A stretch of 64,000 bases of DNA from DASUBV01 sp963822485 (GCA_963822485.1 CAWGHW010000037.1:558001-622000), one strand, 5' to 3'; positions 18,710-29,861 are shown, numbered from the stretch's first letter. Notes: generated from the letters alone by a model not told the origin. Program-made: numbers and translations.

Positions 18710-21599
18710 ACCCCCCAGCGAAAGACTGCGTCCGGGGAGAAAGCCGGGCCATTCGCCGATTTCCGGCGGTCGGCCGGGGCTGGCCTTCCGGCCCGGCCGG
18801 GGCGGCGTCGTGGCTGAGGCTTCCTGGCCCGCCGGCGCTGCCGACTCGGTCGCCGTGATCGGCCTGGCCTGCCGGTTCCCGGACGCTGACGACCCGCCCA
18901 CCCTGCTGGACACCATCCTGACCGGCCGGCGGGCGTTCCGGCGCGTGCCGCCCAGCCGCCTGGACCTGGCCGCCTTCGAGGCCGCCGACCAGCCGGATGT
19001 CGCCGCCCACCACGGCGCCGAGCTGGGATTGCTGACCGCGCTCGGCAACTCGTCGCGGCGCCCGGCCCGCGGGCCGGGCTGATCGAGGGCTGGCGATTCG
19101 ACCGGGAGGCCTTCCGGATCCCGGCGCCGGTGTACGAGGCCACTGATCCCGCGCACTGGCTGGCCCTGGAGACCGCCGCCCGCGCGCTGGCCGCGGCCGG
19201 CTTCCCCGGCGGCACCGGCCTGGACCGCGACCGGATCGGCGTGATCATCGGCAACTCCCTGGCCAGCGACGCCTCGCGGGCCAATGCCCTGCGGCTGCGC
19301 TGGCCCTACGTGCGGCGGGTGCTGGGCGAGTCACTGTTCGCCGGGGACGTCCCGGCCGACCGGGCCCGCCGGGTGCTCCGGCACGCCGCCACGCGATACC
19401 TGGCCCCGCTCCCCCGGCTGGGCGAGACCGCGGTCAGCGGGGACATGACGATCCCGGCCCGGATCAGCAGTTACTTCGGGTTCCGGGGCGGCGGCCACGC
19501 CGTCGACGGCGCGTTCGCGTCCTCGCTGCAGGCCGTCGCGTCGGCCTGCGCCGCGCTGGCCGCGCGGGACATCGACGTGGCGCTGGCCGGCGGCGTCGAC
19601 CTCAGCCTTGACCCGGTGGAGCTGATCGCCCAGGCCGATGCGGCCGCCGACGGGGCCGACGGCACCATGCGCATCTACGACGAGCGGCCCACCGGCTACC
19701 TGCCCGGCGAAGGCTGCGGCATCGTCGTGCTGATGCGGACCGCGCAGGCCCGGCAGGCCGGCCTGCCCGTCTACGCCGAGATCATCGGCTGGGGCACCTC
19801 GGCCGGCGGGATGCCCGGCGTGGTCGCCTCCGACGCCAGCAGCCAGCTCCTGGCCCTGCGCCGGGCCTACGAGCGGGCCAGCGCCGACCCCGCCGATGTC
19901 CGGCTCATCGAGGGTCACGGCGGTGGCACCCTGACCGCCGACGAGGCCGAGCTCACCGCGCTGGCCGAGCTGCGCGCCGACGCCCGCCAGACCGCCGCGC
20001 TCGGCTCGATCAAGGCCAACATCGGGCACGCCAAGGCCGCCGCCGGCGCCGCCGGGCTGATCAAGACCGTGCTGGCTCTGGGTACCGGCATCATCCCGCC
20101 CACCACCGGGGTCGTCCGGCCGCATCCGCTGCTGCGCGGCGGCGACGCCCCGTTCTGCCTGCCCGAGGTGCCCGAGGAATGGCCCGCCGGCAGCAGGCTG
20201 GCCGGCGTCAGCGCGATGGGCATCGGCGGCGTCAACGTGCACCTGGTGCTGCGCAGCGCCGGCGGCCGCGTGTCGCGCCACGACCGGGTGCTGCGGGTGC
20301 GACCTCGGCCCGCCCGCGCGGGCTCCGGCCGGGACCGGGCCGCCTGCACCGTCCGCGCCGACACGTCCCGGCCGCCTGCCTCCTACCTGCTGCACGGCCA
20401 GGACCGGTCGCAGCTGGCGACCAAACTGGCCCGGATCGCCGAGCTGGCTCACTGGCTGTCCGACGCCGAGCTCATCGACCTGGCCGGCCAGCTCGGGCGG
20501 GACGCGCGCATCCAGGGCCCCGCCCGGGTGGCGATCGTGGCCAGCCATCAGGAGGAGCTCGCCCGCCGGGCCGGCGAGGCCATCACCCTGCTTCCGGTCC
20601 TGCGGGACGGGCTGCTCGCCACCCGGCAAGGCATCTTCGCCGCCGAGAACGCCGACGGCCGCGTCACCCTGCTGCTGTCCGACGACCCGGCCCTGGCCAC
20701 CCTGTCCGACGGCCCGGTCAGCGGAGCCATCAACGGAGCCATCACCGCAGCCGTCAGCGGCACGCAGCCCGCCCCGACCCGGGTCGCCAGCCGCCGGGCC
20801 AGGAACGCCCGGCGGGCCAGCGGCCGGCTGCCCAGGGACATCGACTCCTCGCCCGAGCCCATCTGCCGGCTGCTGGCCACCCTGCGCTGGTTCGAGGCCC
20901 TCGACGTCAGCGCGACCGCGATCGTCGGCCACGGCCTGGGCGAGATCGCCGGCCTGGCCTGGGCCGGCGTGCTCAGCGAGGCCGACGTCGTCGAGATTGC
21001 CGCCCTGCGCGCCGAGTTCCTCAGCGGGCCCGCCGTCCGGGTCCTGCCCGCCAGCGGCCGGCACGCCGGCCGCCACCGCGACACCGAACCGGTCCCGGCC
21101 TCCGATCCGCTGTCGCTGCTCCGCGACGCCGTCGGCCAGTTCCGGTTCGGCCCGCCGCGACGCCGGCTGATCTCCACCCGCACCGGCCGCGAACTAGCTT
21201 CGGCCAGCGAGGTCATCAACCTCATCTGCGACGGCTTCGCCGCCAAGGACCATCTCACCGAGGCCGTGGCCGCCGGGGCCGTAGGCGCCACGCTGCTGAT
21301 CGAGACCGGCCCGGGCCAGTTGCTGGCCGCCACCGCCGCGCGGGCCTGCCGCGTGCCCACGATCAGCATGGACCTCGGCGAGGCGAGCGCCGGGCGGGCC
21401 GGGCGGACCTGGGCCGGGGCGGCGCTGTTCGCGGCTGGAGCCATCGGCCAGGTACTGCCGTTGTTCGCCGGCCAGCCCTCCCGGCCGATCGACATGTGGC
21501 GCGACCGCGTCTTCATCACCTCCGGCGCGGCCGTCCCGGTGACGCAGGCCGACCCTCGCACGGCACGGGACTCCTCGGCCGACGCGGCCTCAGCCCCCG

Positions 21600-22560
21600 T
21601 GGCAGTCCGCGCCCCAGCCGACGGGCCGGACCAAGACGGAATGTCAGAGGGCGCTCGTACGCTCGATGTTGCCGCTCCGGTCGGGGGCGGTGGCCAGGCG
21701 GAGGGCCGCGAGCAGGCTGATGCCAGCAACCTGGTGGGTGGCGGCCGGGAGAGACGCCAGTCGGGCGGGTGTTCACTCGGAGGCCGCTCGCCCGAAGGGT
21801 GCCCGTTCGGAGAGTGCCGGTTCGGTGGGTGGCCCCGTCGCTACCTCACGGACTGGTCCGGATGCCCGGGCGACCAGCGCGGGAGACGTCGCCGCGCACC
21901 AGGCCGTTCCGGTCATACCGGCCGCCCGCCGGGAGATCCCGCCGGCGAGCCCAGGGTCGGCCGGAGCAGGCCAGCAGACCGACGCAACCTGCCCAGGCGA
22001 CGCCGCGGGGCCAGCCGACGCCGCCGGGCCAGCCGGTCCTGCGCGACCGGGTGATACAGCCGCATCGGCTGATTCAGTCGCCCCGGACGACGCGGCTCAG
22101 CCGGCCGACGCAGCCCAGCCAGCCGACACCGCCCAACCGGCTGCCGCGGCCCAGCCGAACGCGGCCCAGGCGGACGCAGCCGAGTCCGCCGATGCGGCAC
22201 AGCCAGCCGGTGTAGCCGGACTGGCTGACGCAGCCCGGCCGAGGCCGCGGCGCAGACGGACGCGGCCGAGCCAGCCGACGCGGCAAGACGAGCTGACGTG
22301 GTCCAGCCCGACTGACGGCGTCCGGCCGGCGGCGGCGAGAGCAGCGGCCACGTCGCCCGCGGTAGCCCCGAACACTGGCGCGACGCGGCCGGGCCAGGCT
22401 GGGCCGCCAGCCAGGACCGCCCCATCCGCCCCATCCGCCCCATCCGGCCAGGCTGGGCTGGCGCGCTCCGAAGGTGTGCTGCGGGCCGGCGAGTGGCGGC
22501 CGAGGAACGGCGGGCGCTTTGGCGGGGGCTGGGCGGCGGGGGCGGCGCGGCTCGGGACGG
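21600..22560 (+). repeat. Ala/Pro/Asp-rich low-complexity insert in the PKS-like locus
   Basis: Between the AT-like and KR-like parts, where enediyne PKSs carry the ACP, about 950 bp read as degenerate repeats such as DAAQPADAAQPADTAQPAAA (around 22090-22160). No phosphopantetheine attachment motif is present in any forward frame. The coding frame appears to change on each side of it. Confidence 0.65.
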
Positions 22561-24312
22561 ACACCGTGGACGGGGTCGACTCGTGGGTGCGGTGCTTCAC
22601 GGAGGAGCTCCGGCCGGCGCCCGGCCGGCCGAGTCCGCCGACGGCGGGCCGTGGCGGACGCATGTCGCTACGAAGGGCGGGCTCGGGAAGAACTTCGGGT
22701 CCTGGTTCACCGCCGATGAGGCGGCGGACCGGACGCTGCTGGTCGCGGGCGACCTGGCGGAGCCGGGGGCGGTGGCGGTGGTGCTGCGCGCGGTTGGCGA
22801 GGCGGTGGCCACCACGGGCCAGCTCACGGTGATCACGACCGGGGCGGGGCTGACGGGCTTGCTGGCCAGCGTGCATGCGGAGCACCCGTCGATCGGCATC
22901 ACGGTGCTGCGGGTTCCGGCTACCGAGGCGGGGCTGCGAGCGGCGCGGCCGTTCGCGGACGCGCGGCCGGGCAAGTTCCGTGAGCTGGTGGTCGGGGCGG
23001 ACGGCTCGGTGAGCGAGCCGGCGCTGGCGGCGCTCGAGCTGTCCGGGGGCGGGGACTTCCCGCTGGGGCCGGACGACGTGGCGCTGGTGAGCCGGGCCTG
23101 CGGGGGGTCGGCGCTGGCGCTGGCCCAGGTACTGGCGTGCTGCGGCGCGGCGGTCGCGGTGATCGGCGAGGCCGGGCCGGACAACGACGACAACGCGGTG
23201 GCGGGACTGGAGGAACTGCGGCTGGCCGGGGCGCGCGTCACCTACGAGGTAGTGGACCCGGCGAGCCCGGCGGACATGGCGCAGGCGGTGCAGCGGATCG
23301 AGAGCCGGCTGGGCCCGGTCACGGCGATCGCGCATGCCGTCGCAGCCGGAGCGCCGACGGGGTTCGGCGACCTGACGGAGCAGGTGCTGCGCGACCGGCT
23401 GGACGCGGAGCGGGCGGCGCTGCTCAACCTGCTGCGGCCGGTCCGGACGCAGCGGCTGCGGCTGATCCTGACCTTCGGCTCGGTGGCGGGACGGTACGGC
23501 CAGGCGGAGCAAGGGCCGCTGGCGGCGGCGAGCGCGGCACTGGCCGATCAGGCGGAGGCGCTGGCGGCGCGGGTGCCGGGCTGCCAGGCGCTGCATGTTC
23601 GGCGGCCCGCTTGGGCAGGCAGCGGGCTGGGCGAGCCGCCGGGCCTGGCCGCGAGCATGGCAGCGGCGGGCACGGCGCCGATCGCGGTGGGCGACGTGGC
23701 GCGGCTGCTGCTGAAGATGCTGGCCACGCCGGGCCTGCCCGACCGGGTGGGGCTGCATGGCCGGGTGGGGTCGCTGGGGCGCGGCCACGCGCGGGCCGGC
23801 GGCGGCCGGACCGGGGGTGCCGGGGCGGTTCCTGGAAGAGGTCAAGGTCTACTACCCGGGCATCGAGCTGGTCTGCGATGCGCGCCTGTCGCTGACCAGC
23901 GACCCGTACCTGGCCGATTACCGGGTCGACGGGCTGCCGGTGCTGGCCCCGGCGATGGCGATCGAGGCGATGGCGCAGGGAGCTTCGGCGCTGGCCGGGC
24001 GGGCGTTGCGGCAGGCGACGGGGCTGACCCTGGAGGCGCCGGTGGTGGTGCCGCCGGCGGGTGGCGAGCCGACGCGGGTCCGGGTCTGCGCGCTGGCCGA
24101 GGGCGACAAGATCACGACGGTGCTGCGGTGCGAGGAGAGCGGGTTTGGCGTGGATCATGTCCGCGCGGAGTTCCACCTCGGCGCTTCGCCGGACAACGAG
24201 CTCGCCGCCGGGGCGGCACCCGGGTCGGCCGCCCCGGCCGGGAACGAGCGCGGCGGGCCGGGCGAGCGGCCGGGGCCGACGGCGTTCGCGGGAGCTGGCG
24301 GCGGACACGACC

Positions 24313-24375
24313 GGCCTGACGGCAGACGCCACCAGCCTGACGGCGGACGCCACGGGCCTGACGGCGGACGCCACG
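24313..24375 (+). repeat. 21-bp tandem repeat, three copies
   Basis: Three copies of a unit encoding LTADATG lie between the two halves of the DH-like region, next to the last frame change. An intact DH would not be interrupted here. Confidence 0.8.
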
Positions 24376-25997
24376 GGCCTGGTGGACGGGGCCGAGCTGT
24401 ACGGGCCGGTGTGCTTCCAGTCGGGGCGGTTCCGGCGGATCGCGATGTTGCCGGAGGCCAGCTCGCGGTCCTGCCGGGCGCTGGCCCGGGGGGCGGACGA
24501 GCGTCCGTGGTTCGTCGCGCCGGGCCAGCTGACGCTGGAACGGCTGGCTCCGGGACCGCTCACGCGGGACCGGCTGCCGCCGCGCGAGGCCCTGGCCGGG
24601 CCAGCCGCCACGCCCGGGTGGACCCGATCCGGGCCGGCCGCAGCAGGACAGGCCGGGTCCGGCGGGATCGGCGGCGGGGAGCAAGGCGGCGGACTGCTGC
24701 TGGGCAGCCCCGGCGTCAACGACGTGGTGCTCCAGGTCCTCCAGGCCTGCGTCCCGCACCGGCGGGTGTGGCTGGCCAGCTGCGCCTCGGTGTCATTCAG
24801 CGGGCGGCTGGCCGACGGCCCGGTAGAAGTCCGGGCCATGGCCAGGCCGCCGGCGGCACCGGACTCGGCGACGCCGAACTCGCCGAGAGCTAACTCGGCG
24901 ACAGCGGACTCGGCGGTACCGGGCGTCAGCGTGCCCGCACCGGCCCGGAGCCCGGACCGGGCGGCGGCGCCGCTGCCGTCCGGGCTGCCGCTGCCGTCCG
25001 GGCTGACCTGGGACGTGCAGGTGGTGGACGCGGACGAGCGGGTCCTGGCCACCTGGCGCGGGGTGCGGCTGCGGGAGGCGGGGCTGCTCCCGCGCAACGC
25101 GGCCTGGCCACCGCCGTTGCTGTCGGTGTACCTGGAGCGGGCGTCCGTCGGCCTGGGCCTGGACCCTGCCCTGCGGGTCACGGTCCGGTGCGGCGAGCCC
25201 GCCGGCCACGCCACCCCGGCCACCGGGCCAGCTACCAACGGGACAGCTACCAACGGGACAGCTGCCACCGCGACAGCGGCCGCCGGCGAGGCACCGCCCG
25301 GAGTCATCCCCCGGCCGCGAACTGCCGACGCCCGGCCGGCGAGCCCGCAGCCGGCCACGGGAAGCCCCAAGAGCCCGTCCGACGCCGCGGGCCGCGAGCC
25401 GCAGGGCGGAGGCGGTCCCTGGATGAACGGCCGGCGGATTGTCGATGTGCCGCTGCCCGAGGGGCCGCTCGCGGTGGTCCCGAAGCAGGCCGGGGACCCG
25501 GACGGCCCCGCCGTGGCCGACGGGACCGGGCCGCTGGCCGGGTTCACGCTGGAGGCCAGCGGGGTCAGGTCGGCCGCCTGCGGGTGGGCGCCCGCCGACC
25601 CGCAGCACGCGGTCTGGCCGGCCGACGACGGGCTGCTGGCCAGCCTGGCCGCCGCCTTCTCCCGGCTGCGCAACCACCTGTCCGAGTCGCCGGCCTCGTC
25701 GGGGGCCCGGCTGCGGGCGGTGGCGGCGTGCCTGGCCATGGCGAACGCCCCGGAGCGGGCGCCGGTCGTACGGGAGCGAGCGACCGGAGACGGCTGGGCG
25801 CTGCTCGAGATCGCCGGCGCCCGGGTCGCCTGCAACGTGGTCGAGATCAGCGGGGTGTCCTGCCCGGTCGCCATCGCGATCCTGACCGACCCGCCGCGCC
25901 GGACCCGCCGCCCGGCCCAGCCCGAGAGCCACCCCGAGAGCCACCCCGAGCGGAGGGAGGACCGCCTGACCGCACGGCCCACCTAGCGATTCAGCCG

Positions 25998-26013
25998 CGC
26001 TTCCGCGGAAGCG
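25998..26013. terminator. 16-bp palindrome after the PKS-like locus
   Basis: CGCTTCCGCGGAAGCG is a perfect palindrome 12 bp after the last stop. It could terminate transcription, although no U-tract follows. Confidence 0.35.
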
Positions 26014-26201
26014 TTAGCGGCAGCGCGGTGTCGGGAAATGGCGCCGGCGGCGTCTCGCGTGATCCAGGGTTGACCCGCAGTCCGATCCGTGTTGGCATGA
26101 TTTCGCCGGAAGTTAACTAAATGGCGAATTTCCTCAGCTAACAGGCCGAGAGGGCGATCCGGAATGAATGGCTTGGCTGCCTCCCGCGAAAATCCCGGCT
26201 C

Positions 26202-27263
26202 ATGACCTGGCGCTCGCGGCCGGCGGCCGCCATCGCCGCCCTGGGCGGCCTGCTGGCGGCGTCCGCCCTGGCCATGTCCGCCCCGGCCGGCGCCGCGCCG
26301 GCGTCCGGGCCCATGCGGCCCGCCCGGCACACCCCGGGTGCCGCCGCGCCCAGGTCGTGGCTGGTCTCCGACCCCGCGGCGTACACCCGCGCGGTCCATT
26401 CCGGGAACTGGGTGTACACGCCCGAGGGCCTGGCCGAAAAGGACTGCGTGCACCATGTGCCGATGGGGGACCGGGTCGCCGCGAACGGCGACATCGTCAC
26501 CCGGTCCGGCGCCGTGCATCGCATCGCCCGGTGCGCGCACCCGACGCTCGCCTACCCGTCGTCGGGTCCGGCCCGTCCCGTCGGGGGACGGTCCGCGGCG
26601 TCACCGGCCGTGGCTCAGTCGTGCGAGGCCGGAAACAAGAACTGGTGGGCCGAGACCTGCACCCTGAACCCCAACGGCCTGGCCTTGCTCACTGAGAAGT
26701 ACACGATCCCGAACGATCCCCAGCAGGCGGGCGCGCTGATCTTCTTCTTCCCGAGCTTCGAGGACTCGACCGGCAATTCCATTGTCCAGCCCGTCCTGAC
26801 CTGGGGTGCCAACGCGGGCTACACGGGCGTTACCAACCCCAAGATCTGGTACATCACCGCCTGGTACGGCGACGACGGCACCTACTTCACCGGCCCCTCG
26901 GCCCACGTCAATGAGGGCGGCGTCGTGAGCGGCGAGATCCAGCGCGGCCTGTGCGGCACCCCGACCAGCGAGTGCCCATGGAACATCACGATCAGCGTCG
27001 GCAGCGCCACGGTCTCCAAGCTGTGGACGAGCGGCCCGGAGATGACCCAGGTCGACGGCGGCGTCATGGAGGTCCCGAGGGGCAGCGGATGCGTCGAGAT
27101 GCCGCAGGGCGGCCACGAAGCGTTCCGTGACCTGCTCGTGAACCAGGCCGTCGGCAACGGTGCGTACACCCCCGTGTTCCAGGCCTACACCGTCAACCCC
27201 CAGTGCAGCGTCCACGCCTCGGCCTCTGGCACCAGCACCGACATCACCTGGAAGACCTCCTGA
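26202..27263 (+). CDS. Secreted protein of unknown function
   Basis: 353 residues with a signal peptide (AAAIAALGGLLAASALAMSA, cleavage likely after GAAPA). The mature part has several Cys residues and is rich in Trp, Tyr and Gly, with segments such as IFFFPSFEDSTGNSIVQPVL and IWYITAWYGDDGTYFTGP that suggest a beta-sandwich extracellular domain. I cannot assign a family or activity. It stands alone between the PKS-like locus and a kinase gene. Confidence 0.75.
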   Translation: MTWRSRPAAAIAALGGLLAASALAMSAPAGAAPASGPMRPARHTPGAAAPRSWLVSDPAAYTRAVHSGNWVYTPEGLAEKDCVHHVPMGDRVAANGDIVTRSGAVHRIARCAHPTLAYPSSGPARPVGGRSAASPAVAQSCEAGNKNWWAETCTLNPNGLALLTEKYTIPNDPQQAGALIFFFPSFEDSTGNSIVQPVLTWGANAGYTGVTNPKIWYITAWYGDDGTYFTGPSAHVNEGGVVSGEIQRGLCGTPTSECPWNITISVGSATVSKLWTSGPEMTQVDGGVMEVPRGSGCVEMPQGGHEAFRDLLVNQAVGNGAYTPVFQAYTVNPQCSVHASASGTSTDITWKTS

Positions 27264-27317
27264 TCCCGCCGCTCCGGCCAGCGGAGGCGTACTTGATGGC
27301 GGCATGACCATGGCGGC

Positions 27318-27959
27318 ATGACCACTGCCCTGGCGGTCCTGGTCAACGGCCTGCCCGGCGCGGGCAAGACGACGCTGGCTCGCGCGCTGGCCCGCGAGCT
27401 GGGCCTGCCGCTGTTCAGCAAGGACGTGATCAAGGAGGCCCACGCCGAGGTGCTGGGCACCGAGCGGCCCGGCTGGCCGCAGCGGCGCTGGAACGCGGCC
27501 ATCGGAGCGGCGGCCAGCGAGACGATGTGGGCCCTGCTGGCCGATGCCCCGGCGGGCGCCATCCTGGAGTCCACCTGGCCCGCCGACCGCCGCCACTTCG
27601 TCGAGCGGGGGCTGAGCAGCGCGGGCACGCCCGCGGCGCTGGAGATCTGGTGTGAGGTTCCCCTGGAGACGGCCCGGCGGCGGTTCGAGGCCCGGCCGCC
27701 CCGCCATCCGATCCACGGTGACCTGCTCACCGACCAGGAATGGGTGCGCTGGCGAGACTACGGCCGGCCGTTGGAGCTCGGCCCGACCCTGCGCGTGGAC
27801 ACCAGGCGGCCGGTCGACCGGCCGCCCGTCATCGCCTGGATCCAGGCCCAGCGGCGGCCTTTCGGGCACGGCGGTCCTTCTGTCACGATGGACGAACCGA
27901 ACGCCGTTCTAGCCAGAGGGGCAATTCGTGACGATCGACGGCCGCGTCCACCCGCCTGA
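27318..27959 (+). CDS. P-loop kinase/AAA-type NTPase
   Basis: 213 residues. The Walker A motif GLPGAGKTTLARAL is near the N-terminus, followed by a short kinase-like fold (LFSKDVIKEA, ILESTWPADRRHF). It resembles small-molecule kinases of the zeta-toxin/chloramphenicol-phosphotransferase group; the substrate is unknown. Its 3' end overlaps the P450 start by 32 bp, so the two are probably co-transcribed. Confidence 0.75.
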   Translation: MTTALAVLVNGLPGAGKTTLARALARELGLPLFSKDVIKEAHAEVLGTERPGWPQRRWNAAIGAAASETMWALLADAPAGAILESTWPADRRHFVERGLSSAGTPAALEIWCEVPLETARRRFEARPPRHPIHGDLLTDQEWVRWRDYGRPLELGPTLRVDTRRPVDRPPVIAWIQAQRRPFGHGGPSVTMDEPNAVLARGAIRDDRRPRPPA

Positions 27960-29190
27960 GGGCATTGACCTCTCCACGGACGAGTTCTGGGCCCGCCCGC
28001 TGGCCCAGCGCAGCGCTGACTTCGCCCGGTTGCGGGCGCTGGGCCAGCCAGCGCTCTTCACCGACCCCCAGACGCCGTTCACGACGCCGGATCAGGGCTA
28101 CTACGCGCTGGTCAGTCACGCGGACATCACCGCGGCCAGCCGCCACCCGGAGTTGTTCTCCTCGGCCCGGGGGTCGACCAGCATCGTGGACCTGCCGGTG
28201 GAGTTCAACGAGTATTTCGGCTCGATGATCAACATGGACGACCCGCGGCACGCGCGGCTGCGCCGGATCGTGTCCCGCGCGTTCACCCCGAAGATGATCA
28301 AGAGGTTCGAGGAGAACGTGCAGCGGACGGCGGCGGCGATCGTGGACGACCTGATCGAGACGGGGCCGTGCGACTTCGTGGAGCACGTCTCGGCCCGGCT
28401 GCCCCTGAAGATCATCTGCGAGATGATGGGCATCGGCGACGAGCACTACGCGATGGTGCTGCGCAACACCAACATCATCCTGTCGGGCTCGGACCCGGAG
28501 TTCGTCAGCCAGAACATGGACGAGGCCATCGGGCAGATCCTGACCGCGGGCCAGGACCTGGCCAACCTGGTCACCGGGCTGGCGGCCGAGCGGCAGGAGG
28601 CGCCGGCCGACGACCTGACCACCGCGCTGGCCACGGCCAACATCGACGGGGAGCAGCTCACCCCGGCCGAGCTGGCCTCGTTCTTCGTCCTGCTGGTGGT
28701 GGCGGGGAACGAGACGACCCGGACGGCCATCTCGCACGCGCTGAACCTGCTCACCGAGCATCCGGACCAGCGCGAGCTGCTGCTGGCCGACCTGGAGGGC
28801 CGGATCGGCGGCGCGGTCGAGGAGATCGTCCGCTACGTGTCGCCGGTGATCTGGATGCGCCGCTCGGTGACCGCGGACTGCACGCTGAATGGCCACGAAT
28901 TCAGCGAGGGCGACAAGATGGTGCTGTTCTACTGGGCGGCCAATCGGGACGAGTCGGTGTTCGCCGAGCCGGACCGTTTCGACATCACCCGCTCCCCCAA
29001 TCCGCACGTGGGCTTCGGCGGCGCGGGACCGCATTTCTGCCTGGGCGCGCACCTGGCCCGCCGGGAGATCACGGCGATGCTGCGCGAGCTGCTGAGCCGG
29101 GTCCCGCACGTGCGCGCCGCGGGCGAGCCGGACCGGCTGCTGTCGAGCTTCATCAATGGCATCAAGCGCCTGCCCTGCGACCTCGGCTAG
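27928..29190 (+). CDS. Cytochrome P450
   Basis: 420 residues. I-helix VVAGNETTRTA, ExxR motif EEIVRY, heme-binding loop FGGAGPHFCLGAHLA with the axial Cys. Motifs such as MINMDDPRHARLRRIVSRAF resemble the CYP124/125/142 group that oxidises lipids and sterol side chains, so a hydrophobic substrate is likely. GTG at 27928 has AGAGGGG upstream. No ferredoxin gene is adjacent. Confidence 0.93.
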   Translation: MTIDGRVHPPEGIDLSTDEFWARPLAQRSADFARLRALGQPALFTDPQTPFTTPDQGYYALVSHADITAASRHPELFSSARGSTSIVDLPVEFNEYFGSMINMDDPRHARLRRIVSRAFTPKMIKRFEENVQRTAAAIVDDLIETGPCDFVEHVSARLPLKIICEMMGIGDEHYAMVLRNTNIILSGSDPEFVSQNMDEAIGQILTAGQDLANLVTGLAAERQEAPADDLTTALATANIDGEQLTPAELASFFVLLVVAGNETTRTAISHALNLLTEHPDQRELLLADLEGRIGGAVEEIVRYVSPVIWMRRSVTADCTLNGHEFSEGDKMVLFYWAANRDESVFAEPDRFDITRSPNPHVGFGGAGPHFCLGAHLARREITAMLRELLSRVPHVRAAGEPDRLLSSFINGIKRLPCDLG

Positions 29191-29582
29191 CCGCCCGCCG
29201 ACCGCTCTCGCGCCCTTATCGCGCCCTTCGCTCTAGGCTCCTGACCTCAATGTTGTAACGAGGTGTAATCACTGGTGCACAGCGTGTATAACTAGAGACC
29301 CACGCGGTGCTACGGGCCCGGTCAGGCCGGGCGAAGGGTCAACGGCGGCGCGTGGTTACGGGGAGATCCGCGCGTCGCGGAGGGGGACCTTCGTCCGGGG
29401 AAGTGTGAGTCCCTGGCGGGACCGCCCGGCCGCGCGACGCTCTGGCCTGCGCCGGAACGCCGCGCCTTTCGTACGAGGGACGCGACGAGCGGAGGGGGGA
29501 TCTTCGTCCTGTGGGCGGCGCCACCCGGGGGCGTGGCGCCGCCCGCAGGCGAAGGCGACCCGCCCCGGCCCCTGGCCCGGCC
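29191..29582. other. 392-bp gap with a promoter-like site, direct repeat and strong hairpin
   Basis: No gene was found. A TATAAC -10-like hexamer is at 29287-29292 in a locally AT-richer stretch. A 20-21-bp motif, GCGGAGGGGG then CTTCGTCC, occurs twice (29377-29396 and 29489-29509). A perfect 12-bp stem (GGGCGGCGCCAC/GTGGCGCCGCCC, 8-nt loop) is at 29513-29544. The combination would fit a short untranslated transcript, but that is unproven. Confidence 0.5.
29513..29544. terminator. 12-bp perfect hairpin
   Basis: GGGCGGCGCCAC and GTGGCGCCGCCC around an 8-nt loop, 39 bp beyond the 3' end of the minus-strand pterin dehydratase gene. Very stable; could terminate from either side. Confidence 0.6.
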
Positions 29583-29861
29583 TCAGGCCAGGCGGCTGAT
29601 CTGCCCGGCCAGCGCGAAGTCGGCCCCGGTCAGGCCGCCCGCCGAGTGCGTCGACAGGGTCAGCGTCACCTTGTTCCAGGAGATCGCGATGTCCGGGTGA
29701 TGGCTGGCCGCCTCGGCCAGGAAGGCGACGGCGCCCACGTACAGCAGCGCGTCCTTGAAGTCGGCCCTGGTCACGGTCATGACGATGCTGTCGCCCTGGC
29801 GCTGCCAGGCGGGCACCCCGCCGAGCTGGGCGGCGATCTCTTCCTCGGTCAGCACATTCAT
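29583..29861 (-). CDS. Pterin-4a-carbinolamine dehydratase
   Basis: 92 residues, typical for PCD/DCoH. LTEEEIAAQLGGVPAWQ at the N-terminus, the active-site ASHHPDI motif, and the closing LTGADFALAGQI are all present. It dehydrates 4a-hydroxytetrahydropterin to recycle the cofactor of aromatic amino acid hydroxylases. No such hydroxylase is in the window, so it may serve a distant enzyme or have another role. Confidence 0.92.
   Translation of the reverse strand: MNVLTEEEIAAQLGGVPAWQRQGDSIVMTVTRADFKDALLYVGAVAFLAEAASHHPDIAISWNKVTLTLSTHSAGGLTGADFALAGQISRLA

Larger units (their letters stand above)
18340..18809. other. 470-bp intergenic region before the PKS-like locus
   Basis: No gene is evident. 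It contains a near-consensus promoter at 18451-18479 and a strong G/C hairpin at 18691-18709. Its middle (about 18410-18520) is less GC-rich than the surroundings. Confidence 0.6.
18810..25986 (+). pseudogene. Enediyne-type iterative PKS relic or silenced homologue (KS-AT-KR-DH)
   Basis: Starts at GTG 18810. Domain order and flanking motifs match enediyne PKSs: KS (ATDPAHWLALETAARALA, KANIGHAKAAAGAAG), AT (ETGPGQLLA), a WVRCFTEEL segment, KR (ILTFGSVAGR), DH (SDPYLADYRVDGLPVLAPAM, then LTWDVQVVDADERV) and a C-terminal region like the end of the PPTase domain. Catalytic residues are replaced: KS Cys is Phe (codon 19514-19516, VDGAFASSL), AT Ser is Gly (20933-20935, GHGLGE), KR Tyr is Leu (23519-23521) and its GGGKGI-type loop is lost, DH His is Tyr (23919-23921). 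No ACP motif is found; Ala/Pro-rich sequence lies in its place. The frame changes near 19050, 21650, 22640, 23775 and 24295. No enediyne warhead partner genes are nearby. Family assignment is from remembered motifs, not a search. Confidence 0.75.

Noticed and set aside
24313..24375. CRISPR-like array
   Set aside because: The 21-bp copies are directly contiguous, without spacers, and in a coding frame.
18810..25986. Ordinary modular type I PKS or PUFA synthase
   Set aside because: A single KS-AT-KR-DH order with a C-terminal PPTase-like end, together with enediyne-specific flanking motifs, fits PKSE better; there are no tandem ACPs as in PUFA synthases.
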